DNA from: Varroa destructor
Lineage: Eukaryota > Arthropoda > Arachnida > Mesostigmata > Varroidae
Direction of reading: 5' to 3'
DNA length: 64,000 nucleotides
Assembly: GCF_002443255.2 (NCBI RefSeq)
Contig: NW_019211455.1
Coordinates: forward strand, 10,448,503 to 10,512,502
The notes below the pieces were generated by a model, which was given only the letters and a program-made list of their open reading frames with translations, had not been told where the DNA came from and did no database searches. Position numbers and translations under genes: made by a program. Below are positions 39,116-54,100 of the stretch, one piece after another. Position 1 is the stretch's first letter; every line of letters starts with the position of its first letter.

Positions 39116-42100
39116 CTAAAGCTTTGTAGCAGAGTGGACCTTTACATCGGACAGGTGCAAATCAGGATTTTTGTTATCGTTTTGCGCCTGCTTCATCTCT
39201 GCCTTCTTGATAAATCGGAATAATCTTGCTTCTACCTGCATCGTTGGAGCCTCGACCATCATATGAAGGATGTATGCAAGCGCGACAGATATGACATAGT
39301 TTCCGATAGCTGTGCGTAACTGTTTCAAATAAAATGAAAGTTATTTTCATTTAAATATTGTTTATCCAATCTATGACAAATATGCGGATGGTCGACATAT
39401 CAATACTAGCCGTACAGCGGGAGAAGCGTCCTTACAGCGCGTAGAGGAACCGTGGACGTTGACTATTTATAAACGGTAATAAATCATCGTTCACATACGT
39501 ACCATTTTAGAGTGTTCTATCTGAACATAAACAGTATTTATTCCCATGTAGTAGGTCAGTAATGGGACGTGGATCAGGTATGTTGAGAAGGAAAGCCGGC
39601 CAAGGACAACGAATAGGCGTAATGACAAAGTACGTGACAGCCATTCTGCAAAGGTAAAGTAGAAAAAATCAAGTACTTTTATAGCTGATACCTAATAACT
39701 TCACTATAGTGTTGTCAGCTGTGTATAGCCAGAAAAAAATTGAGCATGTCAGAAATCACCATACGGATAATCAACGTAAAAGAAATGAAAAAGAAAGTAA
39801 CTTACCGCGAAGCAAACCAATTAAAAGGGGACATTAAGTTGAAAAATGAGCAAGAAGCAACGAAGCCGTGTCATAAAACACCAAACTGTTTCAAACGTAA
39901 ACTTAAGCTGCTAGAAACGTTTCGAACTTCAATGCCACCCCGAGCGGAAAATCTCCTTTTATCTTAATATATTCTATAAGGATAGATATCCTTGTATGCT
40001 GATTTGTTTCGCCAAATATGTACATTAATTATCAAAAGCTTCCAACCAATACATAGGCAGGTAACAAGTTTTGACGGAGGGCGTACTTTTCGAATAAGTA
40101 ATTACTACACATGGGCGTCTCATGAAAATCAATCAACTGGCCAGACAAACGGCAAAAATAAAAAAAAAATGATAGGGAAATAAGCTGATGAAAGCTTTGG
40201 CTCGCTCATTCTGCAGCTGGACGAGGAAAGCAAACCGTTTGACCAATTGTAGTGTCGAGCATTTCGGACGATATAGCTAATCGCTCAGTGATCTCAGATT
40301 GCCAAAGTATGATGCATTGACTTGCGTAAAATGTTCAGTAAACAAAGGGAGTAGAAAAGAGCAGCTGAAGCTTCCAAAGCTAGAGAAAGCCAAGCCTCGA
40401 GATTCTCCCATTCTCTAATAGATAGAACGTATCGTATAAGTTTGAAAAAACCTTTGTCTCACTGCTTGCTAATAATTGTACAGTACTTTGTTCCTATTCT
40501 GACAACTTCTATGACCATAGATTTTTTGTTTATCCAATCTATGACAAATATGCGGATGGTCGACATATCAATACTAGCCATATAGCGGGAGAAGCGTCCT
40601 TACAGCGCGTTTTTGTTTTTCAACTGCCAAACCCAAAGTGCCCAGTTTGCCCAGAGTTCGTGAGTGACTGACCACCTTGTCGAATGTGCTCGTTCCGCTG
40701 GTGAACACACTCGGTTAGTTTCGCCACGTATCTTTAGGATAGTGAAACTTGAACGAATTTTTATCGACTTTTCTATTTTTTTCTCTCTGTCCATTTGTCT
40801 CGTTTGTCACAGTAGAGAAATAATACAAGTATATCTAATAGCCGGCTGGTTCTTGCCGCCATCCCTGCATATGTATATATATACATTATGTCATGTTAAG
40901 TAAGCTTAGGTGCCGGATGAATGCTTTAGGCACGTTTTAAAAACGAGATTCCTGGATTTCGTGGCCTGTCTGATATGCTATGATAATTCTAAGGCGAAGA
41001 ATTTGCTTCTTCGAAAGAGGTTTTTTTATTTACAATCAGTTATAATTTGTCTCGATTATCGAGATGTATTTATTTGAAAAACTCTGTCGAACAGACAGGT
41101 TTTTTCAAATAGATGAGTACTAAACCATGAGTACTAAACATCAGCTATTTCAACAGGCACAATAACTTAAATGGGCGTCTATTGGGTGGGCATGGACGCA
41201 ATAATACAACTGGCAAAAGTTTCCATAACAGTTAATGAGAACTGTATTAGGCTTAAATACTCACTCTAATCGTATAACAAACGTCAAAGAACACTTGACA
41301 GTTGACAACGTATCCCGAATATATGAAAAATGAAAGGGTTTCTATATATATATAATGATAATAGTTCCTATCTCTCAGTGCAAAATACGATACTTACGCA
41401 TTCTGTTAGTTCCCATGAGGAAGAAAAGCCAACTAACAGCCACCGACCAAACGATTCGATGGAAGCCGGCGTAGAACAGTTCAATGTAACGCGGTACCGG
41501 AATATAGTAGTAAAACGGTAGAGTAGCTAGTATCATGGTGACCATGACTACAAAACAGAGAACTGCCGAAACGCACTGCACAGTCTGAAATAAGCCGCGC
41601 ATAATAATTGCAGCAATGGTATATTACTAATTATCTTACTGCCTTCATTGCTACCCTTATTAGTAGTTTTTTTTTTTACTTAACTTAGACATCTTCCGAG
41701 TACTCCGCCAATACTCTTCCCCTTTCGCTTTCACGCTGACATATACGTAGCGTTCCGGTGTAGAAATTCATTTTAGAACTATATATTTTGCTAATGAACG
41801 AGTTCCATTTGTAACGTTCTCACCTTAGAAATGTACATATCGTAGGCTTTCACATACACGAATCCTGCTAGTAGGCCTATAACACACGCGTTGAAGTGGG
41901 TAAAAGCCTTGACATACATCAGGTACAAGAATCTTGACAATTGGCTGTAACAACGTAAAGTAAATTTATCTTGCAGCAATATTCCTCTTGTCGATATTAG
42001 CACACTGAAGCGTATAAGGGTAACGAATAAAGGCACACGTAGGATTTAATTGTACAGCATTCCTAACGGCTATATCTAAACGATACACATCAGTCCTGCA

Positions 42101-45100
42101 ACGGTCAGTAAATGCCGTCGCAGGTTGCCTGCAAAGGCAAAGGCCAAGCACAGTAATCACTAACTAACCTAATTCAACAATGGAAAGTGATCACACTCCA
42201 ATTTTTATAATAGATGCAACATTATATAAACCTTACGACTGCTATTAATAACATCACATACTTTTCGTACGAATATTGTTATGAATACAGAATAGCTTAA
42301 TATGGCGAGCCAACGCACCCTTTGCGATAACAATATAGATAAATATGGGTTCTGCAAATACTAACGCCCAATTTTCGTTAATGATGGGGGCTGCTTGAAG
42401 TTTGTTCCGGTGCGATGTATCGATTATCCAGATGCAGCTATAGAGGGCGCATAAAACTAGAATGGTAATCGCCAATTTTGGCCGTCTGTAAATGCAGGAG
42501 AGTACGTAAAATCAACACACTGGTTAATCAATATAATAAGTTTGTTTGTTCCAGTTGATTCGGCAACGTCAGTAGTAAATGTAAAGTAAGATCGAAGCTA
42601 TGTTCGATAAATCTCGTTTAATAACTGCTCGAATACATAAACGCTAGTGTTTATAAGCAGAACTCGAACTACCAGGTTTAACCTAGTGTGATTTGTAGGA
42701 CAATACTTCGGCTCGTCAAACTATGACAATAAGTTACCTGGGCATCATCAAAGCGAAGACGAGTGCTACGCTAAAGATTTGCATGTCCACTGACATGAAC
42801 CAGTAATGATACCAACACTGAAAAACAACAATATATAACAGCATAGTAAGTATAAGGTTCTATTAGTTAAATAAAATAAAGGTGCTATTAATTAAAGGGT
42901 GCCATGTTTGCACAACGACACTCAGGTCAATCGTCTGACAGGTGTTCGCACCATCTTCTATTTAAGATAGCTGTCATTACGTCAGCTAGTAGTCTACCCA
43001 TCAGGCTGATCGAAGTAACGAATCTGTGTGTTCCGACGGCAAGCAGCGTGTCGGAATTTCGAGATCAACCTGGACCTGAACGCGTAATCCAACCAGCACA
43101 AGTAATTCTTGTGCTGCTTGAATGACGTGTTTGGGGGGCTTTAACTAGGGCCCAACTGGAACCCTCGCAATGTTCAGCATCGGTCGTATAGGGTTCTAGC
43201 AGGCTCTTGCCTGGGGTTAGGACTCGAGTTACTTGAGACGGCAGAAACAACTTGTCTCAGTGGCGAATGCTGTAATTTTTTACGCAGCTTCGGTCTGAGC
43301 AAACGGTATGTAATGAAATAGGTTGTCCAGAGAAGGACCAATAAACGCGCGCTCTTCGGATAAATAGAGCATTTCAAATCGCCTCGACATCCGTTCTCAT
43401 TGTCGTGAATACACTCATACGGTCAAAAGTCAGAATCAAAAAAACGGGAATAAATGTATAAGGACTAGACGCTCACCCGCGGAAAAGGAGAACATTCTCG
43501 AGAAATTAAAGGAGGATTGGAGGTTGGTACTGGAAACCCTTAAAGGAGTGAGCTGCTACCTGATACAGGTCTTTACAGGCCACAAATGTTTCCAAGTGTA
43601 TCTGCATAGAATAGGATGGGCATCAGAAAGAAAGCACAAACGAACGGTTAAGATCCCACACTACTATGGCGAATATTCATATGTGAAGCCCAGTGCCCCT
43701 AAGCGAGATTTCTATATTAACCTTGAAAAAAATGTATAAATAAAGCTAACGGACTGCTCTGAATGCCAAAAGGTATAGCAACTTTTGGGTTAACTCGAAG
43801 TCTTGCATCCCCCCCTAATACAGGACAACTATTATAATTATTATTGATCCTGGGTTTGAGTAGCTGCCGCACTTAACTTTCATGATAGTTAACATCATTA
43901 CGCATGCACAATACTTTTTCTGTAAATGTTTTCTATATGAATGTCGAAGTTATATAGTCCTACTCGCCGTCGTCTAAGAATGTGCGTCTATAGGCTACTC
44001 GCCAAAATAAATCAATAAATGCAACCTGCTGTCTTAAGCTTCCCAATAGCCTCATGGACCGTCGGCACAGCGATCGAAAGCGTGCGACCTGGTCACTTCA
44101 TGAAAATTCAGGTGTAATCGTCATGACCCAGTTACCTCCTATATTGAGCAAAAAATGTCCAAGGTGGCTTTAGCCCGCTGCTTTCCTTTCTAAGATCTAT
44201 TTATTTCAGGTCCGTATGATTTCATGCTCTAAAAGGGCAACCTATCCCACTGTTGATTTAGTTCGAGAAGCCATAGATAGAAAAACTTCATATGAAAAAC
44301 CCATTTGTAGTTTTATGGCTGTCTAGAGGCTGCCACGACGTTGGGGCGAGTGTGCAAAGATAACGAAGAGTACCCCTAGAGTATAATAGACGATCGTCGT
44401 TCTAGCCCAGCCAGTTTAAAACCTAGTAAATTTTAAATTGCGCCTGATTTCCTTGTAATAGCCTAATATATCATTCGATCACATCCGCTAGCTTACGATT
44501 TAATAGACTAATTAATCCCAAAGTACTCCAATTTATCCAAATTATCTACTATCGTGTTCTTATCATTGTGTAACTTTACTCCATGCCCCTGTATTAACTA
44601 CCTTGCGCTTTCAAGCCACCGTTATGAAATCGTGCATGCATTATTCTCTGAAGGCTTTTTCAGGTTGAAACCGAACTAAACCTTCAAACGCCATTTAACC
44701 TAGACAGTTCGAGCTAAATGTTACGTAGCATTTAATGTTTCACTGATTCTCAACCGATGTCCAGAAAGGTTCCTTGCTGTCCTAGTTGAAGTTAAAGTTT
44801 ATAACGAACTTTTTTTCCCATTTTTAACATAGAGGCGATGTTTTCCAGATCACACAACACTTAATTTTCGGTTGAGGAAACTTGACTTTGAACATTAATT
44901 GATGCTATTTAGATGCGTGTACCTGTTTAGCATAACAATCTTGATCTAACTAGATTAGCCTGGCCCTCACATCTATCACGGATATTCGAATATGGATTAG
45001 AGCGAGCAATGAAGGAATCGATAGACATTTATTGCTTTCCTAATTTCTAGTGCTCGATTGCTTCACTCACCATATTTTCGAGTGTGGCAAAGTTATTTGC

Positions 45101-48100
45101 GAGCGCGAAAATCCTCCACCAGTTGGTGTCGCAGGCTTCTGTGTAAACTCGGAATGCGCCGTCAGCTGTAGGCCCATTTACCCAGGCCCGCATTATGTAA
45201 CCGAAGAGTATCACGGCCGCTGATGGAACAGTCAAGCGGACGTATCGGCGAACCATAAACACCACATAGATGAACACAGCCGGAATAGAAGGACCCTTGT
45301 ATGATATTAGGCCACGTGTAAATAGAAAACCGCTGAAATGTCAGAATGCAGCCATATCTAACACTTGAATCAGACATTTACTTTACGGTTTACAAAAAAG
45401 AACGCTCGCAGATAAGGTAAGTATGATTAATGCGAACAAGATAAAATTTTCAATTATTACGCAACTGCTATTATTACTGATTATAGTATTAATATGTGCG
45501 TGCCCCGAAAGGGCACAGTAAAATGTAGGGATACTCTAAATTGACTAAAATAGCAAGATCCCTAAGGTCATTATGTCCTTGTATGTAAATAATTCAAACA
45601 ACAACGTAATGTTAAACGTTTTGACGTTAATCATCGGATAGGCCAAAGGTTTTTTCACCTGATGCAAAAGAAGGTCGTTACTCCCAAGAATGCCCCAGTG
45701 ATGACGAATTGAGCAAATACCGACTTCATAGCATCGTACGCCTCCTTGAGTGTATCTGGCAACAGTTTAGAAGACTATATGTTATGATGGCATTGCCAAC
45801 TTCTTATTCAGGCTGCTTGCAAAATGTTACTTTGTTAAGTGTTCGAGGATATTTTTTAATAAGTTACTATCAAGTCAATGGCCGGGTATAGTGTGTGTGC
45901 GCGCGTATATAGTTCAACACACAACAAAAGGCAACAAGAAGCAGGATTAAGATGTAGCCGAAGGGCCCGCCAAGCCGAGACGTCGTTCGCGTTGATCTTT
46001 GTTGCATTTTTCATGGCTGTATATCGTCGGGTAACTGTAGAGGTTGTATTAAAGGCCAGTAATTTATCCGCTAATCTATTTGGAACGTTCGTGCATCTTT
46101 TGTACGCTGTGTGAGCCTTGTCTTTACCTAGCTCCATACTGAAGGCATACACGTGAAAATCAGCTCAGGTAACTGCATGCAAGAGTTGGCTTTTACTAAC
46201 TAGAAAGGAGCCTAGAAATGATTGAATTTTCTGGAGAGGAGGTCTACAATGTTCACTGACACATGGTCATTATATCTGACGCTCGTCGACTGGGTCATGC
46301 ATTTGGCTAATAGGTGTTACTTTAAAACGGCCAATGCAATCTGTTTTTTGTTTTCAGGATTGTTTTACTCAGTGCACACGGCCAAAAATTTTTCGCTTAT
46401 CATTCACCATTACATAGTTCGACGGTCATGATACGTCCATGGTTTTGGTATCAGGATCAATGTACATCAGTGAATTTGCGTACATGATAAATAGTAGCAA
46501 GTGGTCCTAATATTACTTTTCTGTCTGGGGAAAGCAAGTATCGGTTGCTTAGTGCAGATAGAGCTCGCGCGGATGCGAAAACTCCGACGGTGGGAAAAGG
46601 CTGCATTCACCTCATTAGCCGAGGTCTTATCTTATATATTGTTTCGTTGATGGTTGAGCGTCTCAAACGCCGATTTGAAGTTGAAGTTAAAAAAACATCA
46701 AGTGGTACTGAATGCTTGGAAAATAGTATCCAACCATTTTGATACCCAAAGGCAGGATAGGTTTCGTAACTTCTCATTCCCGTTTTTTGTTCAGGGTTTT
46801 ACATATCTTTGGTGATCTGACCGGTAATTCACTGTAATATTATAGAATTTATGGATCCTTTTAGCGGAATGCGAAATTCTCGCAGAAACAACGTTCTGAG
46901 AGCGTTGAGTCATCGACAGCAAGGTAATCACTGCTGAGTCCGTATTATCTAGGCTTGCTCTCTTCGACCTTTAGTGACCTTTCTGTTATTTCGATGATGT
47001 ACAGAAACCAGCGCGGTTATGGCCTGATATTCTCTAGATAGTAAGGGTCATTGTGTTACGAAGCGCGTTTACACTTAATAATATATGCAGTTAGACAATA
47101 TAAACTAAATTAAAAATTTTTCATCTGTCACGGTACAGAGAAGTCTGTTCCCTCCAGAACAAGACAGCTAATTTGCCATAGTAAAAAATTTTCGTTTGCG
47201 CAATTTGAGCAAAAGTGAGCTGTTACGTACTTTCTAGGTGAACTTCATTTAGATTTTTTTGCCCGAAATCGACGGTTTACGTTTTTGCCAATTTTCAAGC
47301 AGCTTATGAGAAATCCGAGGAAGATTTTTGTGAGGTAAAGGGTGGCTTTCGTAATTTTTAAAAGTTCCTTTTTGGTAGAATATTATTGAAATTTCATGGG
47401 CTTAAAAATCAATCAAAATAATTGAAAAAATAATTTTTAATACACCTGAATCTTTGACACAAAGACTAACGGTCGTTTCGGGGCGGGTGGGGGGGGGGGA
47501 GGGAATATTAACTATCAATTAAGCTGTTTAGGTAAGGTCAAACAGTTGATTTTTTTTTAGATATCTGACACTTTCTTGTACCGCTTGGACTTCTTGGCCG
47601 TTTTAAAGCCCTGCACCGTTGGGATATTTGGGTTGCTATTAACTCGTTGAAATGTTTTACGGGTAGCGTAATTGAGTGACACCTTCATGAGTTTACACCT
47701 ACCAACATCGCTTGACGCGCGGTTACTATTAAAAAGCTATGTGCAAATTAAAGAAAAACTACGTTGAAAATAACTACGTCAACCTAAAGGTGTAAACGTG
47801 GCAAATTGTAATTAAATTAACTTGAACTTAAGGAAATTGCCAGGAATAACATTTGTAATAATATATGTATCACATTTCGTTGAGATATCTGTTTTTGAAT
47901 ACAGTCATAGAACTTAGGTATGAGCAAGATAATAATGTGTGTGCGTTAAAATTTCATCGAAATTTGTCGAGTAACTTCAAATGTTCTTGAGTCGGCACTA
48001 TCGTAGTGGAAGATAACACTTTATTTCGATCGATCTTTTTCGATGTTTTTCTAGTTGTTGACAGCAGAGGTTCGAATCAACTGTTCTGCCAGATGGCAGC

Positions 48101-51100
48101 AACTCATAACGCACGATTCTTTTCCAGTCCCATCAGTCTCTTGGCACACTTTCATTGGCATTAGTCTGGGTTTTTGTGAAGCATATTTGTGTGGAGCAAT
48201 GAAAATGTGGAGCATGTTATTATTGTATGAGATCTATTTTTAATTTCTCAATTTTTAATCAGCTATGATAAATCGCTTTAAAATAGTTCCATTTCATTGT
48301 TAAAGCTTCGTAGATGAAAATACCATCGAGTGAATTATTTTGTGTTAATTCGTGTGCCACCTAAACATGGAACTTGTCTTTGTAGTCAACTTTCTTTGAA
48401 CCATTCGGTAGTCCCTTAATAACTTCATGCCCTGTCACCTATCGCTTTGGCTCAATAATTCTGTCAGCTTTTATTGTAATTGGTCAGCCCCTACAAGAAG
48501 TGTCCTTCACAACGAAACTTTCAGAACAAAAAGACTTTAGCGTTCCTCTTTGGGCTAATCAGTGAACTGAAATACACATCACATTTTACTAGTCTTCTCT
48601 AAGACGCGCTATCTCAATTCCGAATAGAGCCATTGCAGCAACGGTAGCAGATCTACTACTCCAAATTTCAGCTTTCAAATGACGCCGACCCGTTTGGACC
48701 CATATTACCTGAAATGAGTGACTTTAAAGCCATCTAGCCTAGGAAAAGGATAATACATTTTTGACAGCCCAATATATATATAAAACGGCAGAGTACGTCA
48801 AAAATCAAATAGATGTTATTGAAGTATACAAGCCTTAATCGTAAGCCTCAATCCTCGGGCAGCGACCGTCCCAACTTTCCTCCGTTCAAGATTGCTCGTA
48901 TCGAGCAGGTCCCGTATGCTGACAGCTATCCGACAGCGTACTGAGGCCTGACATGACAGAGTCCGCTGTCTGCCGCTACGCAACACTTATCTAGGTTTGC
49001 TCTAGCTCTGCCAACCGCTTACCTAAATGTAGATTATGCCTATTATATTTTGCCTGTTTGTGATTATTTTGAGACAACGTACATATCGTATAAGCGTCTA
49101 CCATGAAATACGTATGACCGAGGACTATCCAAAACGACAGCAATGCCTTAACTCCATTAAGAAATGCCAGCGCTTGATTTTTTTCAGTCGTTGCTGCAAA
49201 CAGATGTTTGTTATTCGAGATCAACGAAAACACACAGCTGAAGTCACCTGCAAAATGTGAACAGACATAAGAACGGCACCTGGCGTTGACAAATATATGA
49301 GATTTAAATATAATTTAATTCTATTTCATACAAAGTAGAGACAGAGATTAGTACTCTGTAGTTAGACTGTTCAAAAGGCGTAACAACCAATCATTCACAA
49401 TAGAACATTCTCACATATACAGAAAAAAGACGGACGATTTTAAAACAGTTTCTCGAGCTAGTTTCAACTGATCAGTAAGTTCCTGCTGAGTTCGGATATA
49501 GGCGTAACTTGCGTGTTTCGGTCTCTAATATTGTTCATCCTTATAGGAGAAGTGTTCATGTCACACATCATTATCTAGAGAAAATTTCTCTTTTCTTTAT
49601 AAAATCTACCTATCGTGGGTATTTCAAATGTTTTTTTTTTTAAATTTCAAACTACAGCGGTTAAACTTTACCCCGAGTTGATTGAATCAATTCTGTTAGC
49701 TGAGCAGTATTCACTCGCATTTGAAAAGTAAATAGACGATTGTACCTCAAGTAGTGAGGGGTCACTCTGGAACCTAATCTTCAAATTTTAAACAATCTTT
49801 TCAGTCATGGGTGTAGCACAAATATCTGTGGCTATTTAGACAGCTTTTAGATCTAGGCGAATTAGAGCAGATGTCAAAGCTGCACCTTTTTCGCTAGGCG
49901 CATCCATTGTTGGAGCCTGAACTCAACGAAAAATTTCATCTTCACCGCAAATACTTCGTTGAAGATCTATAAAAAGCTTATGAAGAACACTGACAGGCAC
50001 TTTTGCCTCTTGAAAAGGCCAAAAAGAAAGAATACTGCCGTTACAGCCTGGCATGTTCAGTATGAATCTGCGGCTGGAGTGAACAAGATTTGTACCTAAC
50101 AGAGAACCTTACCTGATTTACCCCATTGTAGATGCTCAGCGGTAGTTGAAAGTGCAACTAAAATGACCAAGCAACCAAATGTGCATCTAAAATGAGAAAA
50201 AAGAAAAGAAAAAAAAAGACACAAAAATTTAAATCCGCTTCCTGTCCTTTCGACAATTCCTTCAGTTAAATCGCTCCTACTTCTTTTAACTCTAACATAG
50301 ACTAATCGTACTACTACTATTCATAAAAATAATCGCAAAGAGGCCCTATCGATACCAATACCAGTGATTGCCTTTAAGTGGACTGATACAGACGTTAAGT
50401 ATGTAGGCTAAAAAATGGCCAATTTGTTAACTACGCATTTAACTGTTCCGTGTAACGGAACCGTCACAATATAATTGGATCATGCATAGATAGAACGCTG
50501 TGCGGTCTTCATCGTTATTCTCAATGACCGGGTGCTATCTGGGTTGGTTCGCAAGCCCTGTTGCTAGCTGTTTTTATATGTCGGTAGTAACGAGACAAAC
50601 ATAGCCACATAGAATGTCGGCGTGCGTTCGCTTTCATCGGCCAGAGTTCGGCATCCGCTCACTTCACTCTCATATTCATATTTGTTTGCCACTGAAACAA
50701 AATAAGATCAAGGTTGAATCACCATTAGTTACAGGCAATTGATATCCAGTTATCAGAGTTGAATTAAAATGAATTCAAGTACTGTGATTTATAACAGTGC
50801 TTTTCTTCTAGCGGACACAGACGCCATTTGTGACGGTCGATTGTCGCAGTTTTCTTTCTTTTCATAATTTTTACTCACCGTGAGAGATTAAGGCATTTAA
50901 CTCTTCAGTTTCACACGTCGACGGAACACAAACTCCAAAGCGGATCCTCACCCGCAAATAGCTTGAATCGACAATTGAGGGCAGCATTGCACTTGGCTGT
51001 AAACCCGAAGAATATAAGTAAAAATAAATTTTTCGACATACAAATAAATCAATATGAGCTCCCGCTATAACAAAGGTTGCTATGAATTCGTTTGTCTAAT

Positions 51101-54100
51101 GGTCTGTCGGTAGCTATTGGTCACTACATGATGAGACCATGTTGAAAACTCAGCTCACTAGATCTTATACATTAAAGAAGATCTATTGAATCAAAAATAG
51201 CAAAACAACTATTAGGCTGCAGTGAAGCAGACGCCAGATACGAAGAAGTTATTATATTTGAATATACGAATAAACGCAGCCTAACTAACGCGTCAGAACG
51301 CGATGATTACCTCGCCACAGCCAGTGACCAATTTGGACGACCGCCGATGGCAAGTTAGCAGAGCTCATGCTCCATCAGTGAAAAGCAATAGTAATAACAT
51401 TCTATCAATGGGTATCTACGTCTTCTTTGTTTAAAAATGTCAGTCGATTCATCTCTGTATTAGTAAATACAACTGAATAAAATAGAATACCTAATACTCT
51501 ACGAAAAAAAGTATCGCTGCCATTAAAGCGAAGGCATCTACGCAAGGCAGGCATAGTCTAATGGGTCCGCAATCAGCTATTGATCATCGCTTATGCGACC
51601 GTGTTGTAGTACCATAACTGTTAAATATAAACAGATTACAAGATATTTATTATAAATAATTCTTTTTTTTTTTTTTTTTTTTACAATTTACACAAACTGC
51701 GCTGTACGGGTGTTCAATTATTCGTCCCTGTACATCTTCCATTCGCACAATTTATAAATAAGACGATCTTTTTTTCGAACGTAATCTCACTGAAAGCGAT
51801 AAGATGTTATTGTTTACATCCCTCTCTCCCTCTACATACATGTGCTGTTCAGATTCGAATAATTGACTAGTGCGATTCGAAAATAGTCTACGTTCACATC
51901 TTATCGTACATTGGTATTACGTCCAGTACTATCCTCTATCCTATCTTTATTGAGCTCGATGTAGGAGTGGAGCACGTGAAATCTGTCATGGTCGTTAGAT
52001 GCGAAGAAGCATGCGGAGAGACGCGGACCTCCAATGCGTAGCAGATTAGAACACAGCTTTATGTTTATCTAGTTTTCGTTACAATTTAATACATATTGTC
52101 ATTATATATAGAGCCGCGATGCAATAACTTGTCATTTTTTGAACAAATAATTTCGTGAAAAGTTTAACAGTGAAATGTGCATTTATATACGCAGCTGTCA
52201 GATGCGTCTCAACTACGATTACAGATGTGAATGTCCTATTTCGTCCCGAGCCTTTTCATCCAGTTAAACGGAAGCAGCATAAGTGGTAGCTGATTTTCAA
52301 TTCGATAGTAATTTTTCCTGCTACGTTCGCAATGTTCATAAAATAAGCTGCTTCCTCCTATAAAACGTATGCTAGATCTAACAGGAAAACAGGCGAACAC
52401 CTTCGGCAGATAACGTACGGTAAAGTGGACTTGGCATCGTTTCGATAACGTGTGACGTTAACTGGAAAATACGCACCGTAATGTTTCGAGATTGAACCAG
52501 TCATACGTTAATTGATCATGTTAGCGAAATCATATCATAGCAATAAAAAGAATGCTAATTATTACCTACGCCTAGTAGTTTGGGTACCGACTGTCACACA
52601 ATGTAAAATAGTTAGAAAAAAATGTATTGTTCTATCGGTCGATTCGAATTGTATATACGTAACGATGCGTGTTACGTAGTGGAAGCTGAATCTTGAAACG
52701 GTATCATTTGTATTAAACACATAATAATACGAATAATTTTCAAATACATTTTCAAGTTTTAGATCTGAATGTCAGTGGCACCTATCATACCTAGTCCACT
52801 TCCCTATTGATACTGTTCTCTGATATTAAATTGTTAACTAAAAACCATTTTACAATGACAGTTTTCACATCGTATCTATTAGGTAATACACAGTCTATGT
52901 CCTTCGTCTGTCTGTAGAGCTGGCAAAATTTTCTTTCTTGAATTCGAGCCTTCGTGGCAATAACGTACACTCGCGTGGGTGAAAAATGTATTTATAAAAA
53001 AGCCAAATGCTAGTTAAATTGTCTGCTCGTTCAATATAGTTTTTTTTTTTTTTTTTTCGGTATTACCTTTTGACGCTATGTATATCAGCTATGCAACCAT
53101 ATAGGATTATGGAACACCAGTTACGTAAAAATTATAAACATAGTACTGCTATCATACAGCTCCACAACGGGCGGAGCCATGGGCCACTAATAATTTCGCA
53201 GCAACAAGTCAGTCATGCAGCGAAACTAGAGGCACACTAGTGCTTTTCTTTCCAGCAAAAAATCGTGGTTGTGACCGAAGAAGCCGATGCCGTATAATCA
53301 TTTACTACCAAGTTAGACATGTCAGAGGCTCTGATTATAGGCCTACAAAAAGTTCTGCCGCACGATGTGATGCCAGCTTCTGAATGGGCGGGGCACGAAA
53401 CATTCAGGAATTGACTTTCATTCGAGAAAAGAGCGGGAAGATTTAACAACAACGTGCGCACCACTTCTTCAAAAGCAACTTGGGCGCGCAGAAGCCCGTG
53501 TCACTATCGTTATAAAGTTTCTTATGTATAAATATAAATAAACGTAGTAGGTCCGAGTAATCATTCATAACAAACTATAATCGGTAATAATCCTTATCCG
53601 AAATGTCGTGCATCTCTCTGCAATATTGCTCTGTTCAAACGGTGCAGTAATGCCGAAAATATCGTCACTTCAAAAGTAACCTTGTGTGCTATATCATTGA
53701 CAACAATGACATATAGCATAAGTAAAAAACGACGATACCTTAATTTAGCTCGAGCCATTAAGCCGTGTGGTGGTTTGCTACATTCAACTATTTAAATTTC
53801 CTTATAAAATATATTATTACGACGTCAATGTGCAATGTATAGCGATGACACCGTGCTCATGCCTCAGCACTCCGTCGATATTATGCCCCTAGATCGCCGT
53901 CTACAGGAAGGACTCTTTATTCGTTATTACTTAATTATCTTCATTGGTTTTTTGAACAATTCCTTCTTGAACAACTCTCTGCGTCCATGTAAAGGCGATA
54001 CAAAAATCAGTGGAAAAGGGACAGCAACAGCAGAAAAAAGAACAGAAAATCAATAAGACCGGCGAGGTAGGCGCACAAGACGTGCCGCCTTGAAGGAAAT

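Noticed and set aside
48600..48730. Acceptor-like CATTTCAG followed by NMGPNGSASFES as exon 7 of gene C
   Set aside because: It hits a stop quickly. The exon at 45755-45659 fits both phases and carries the expected TTFFCIS ending.
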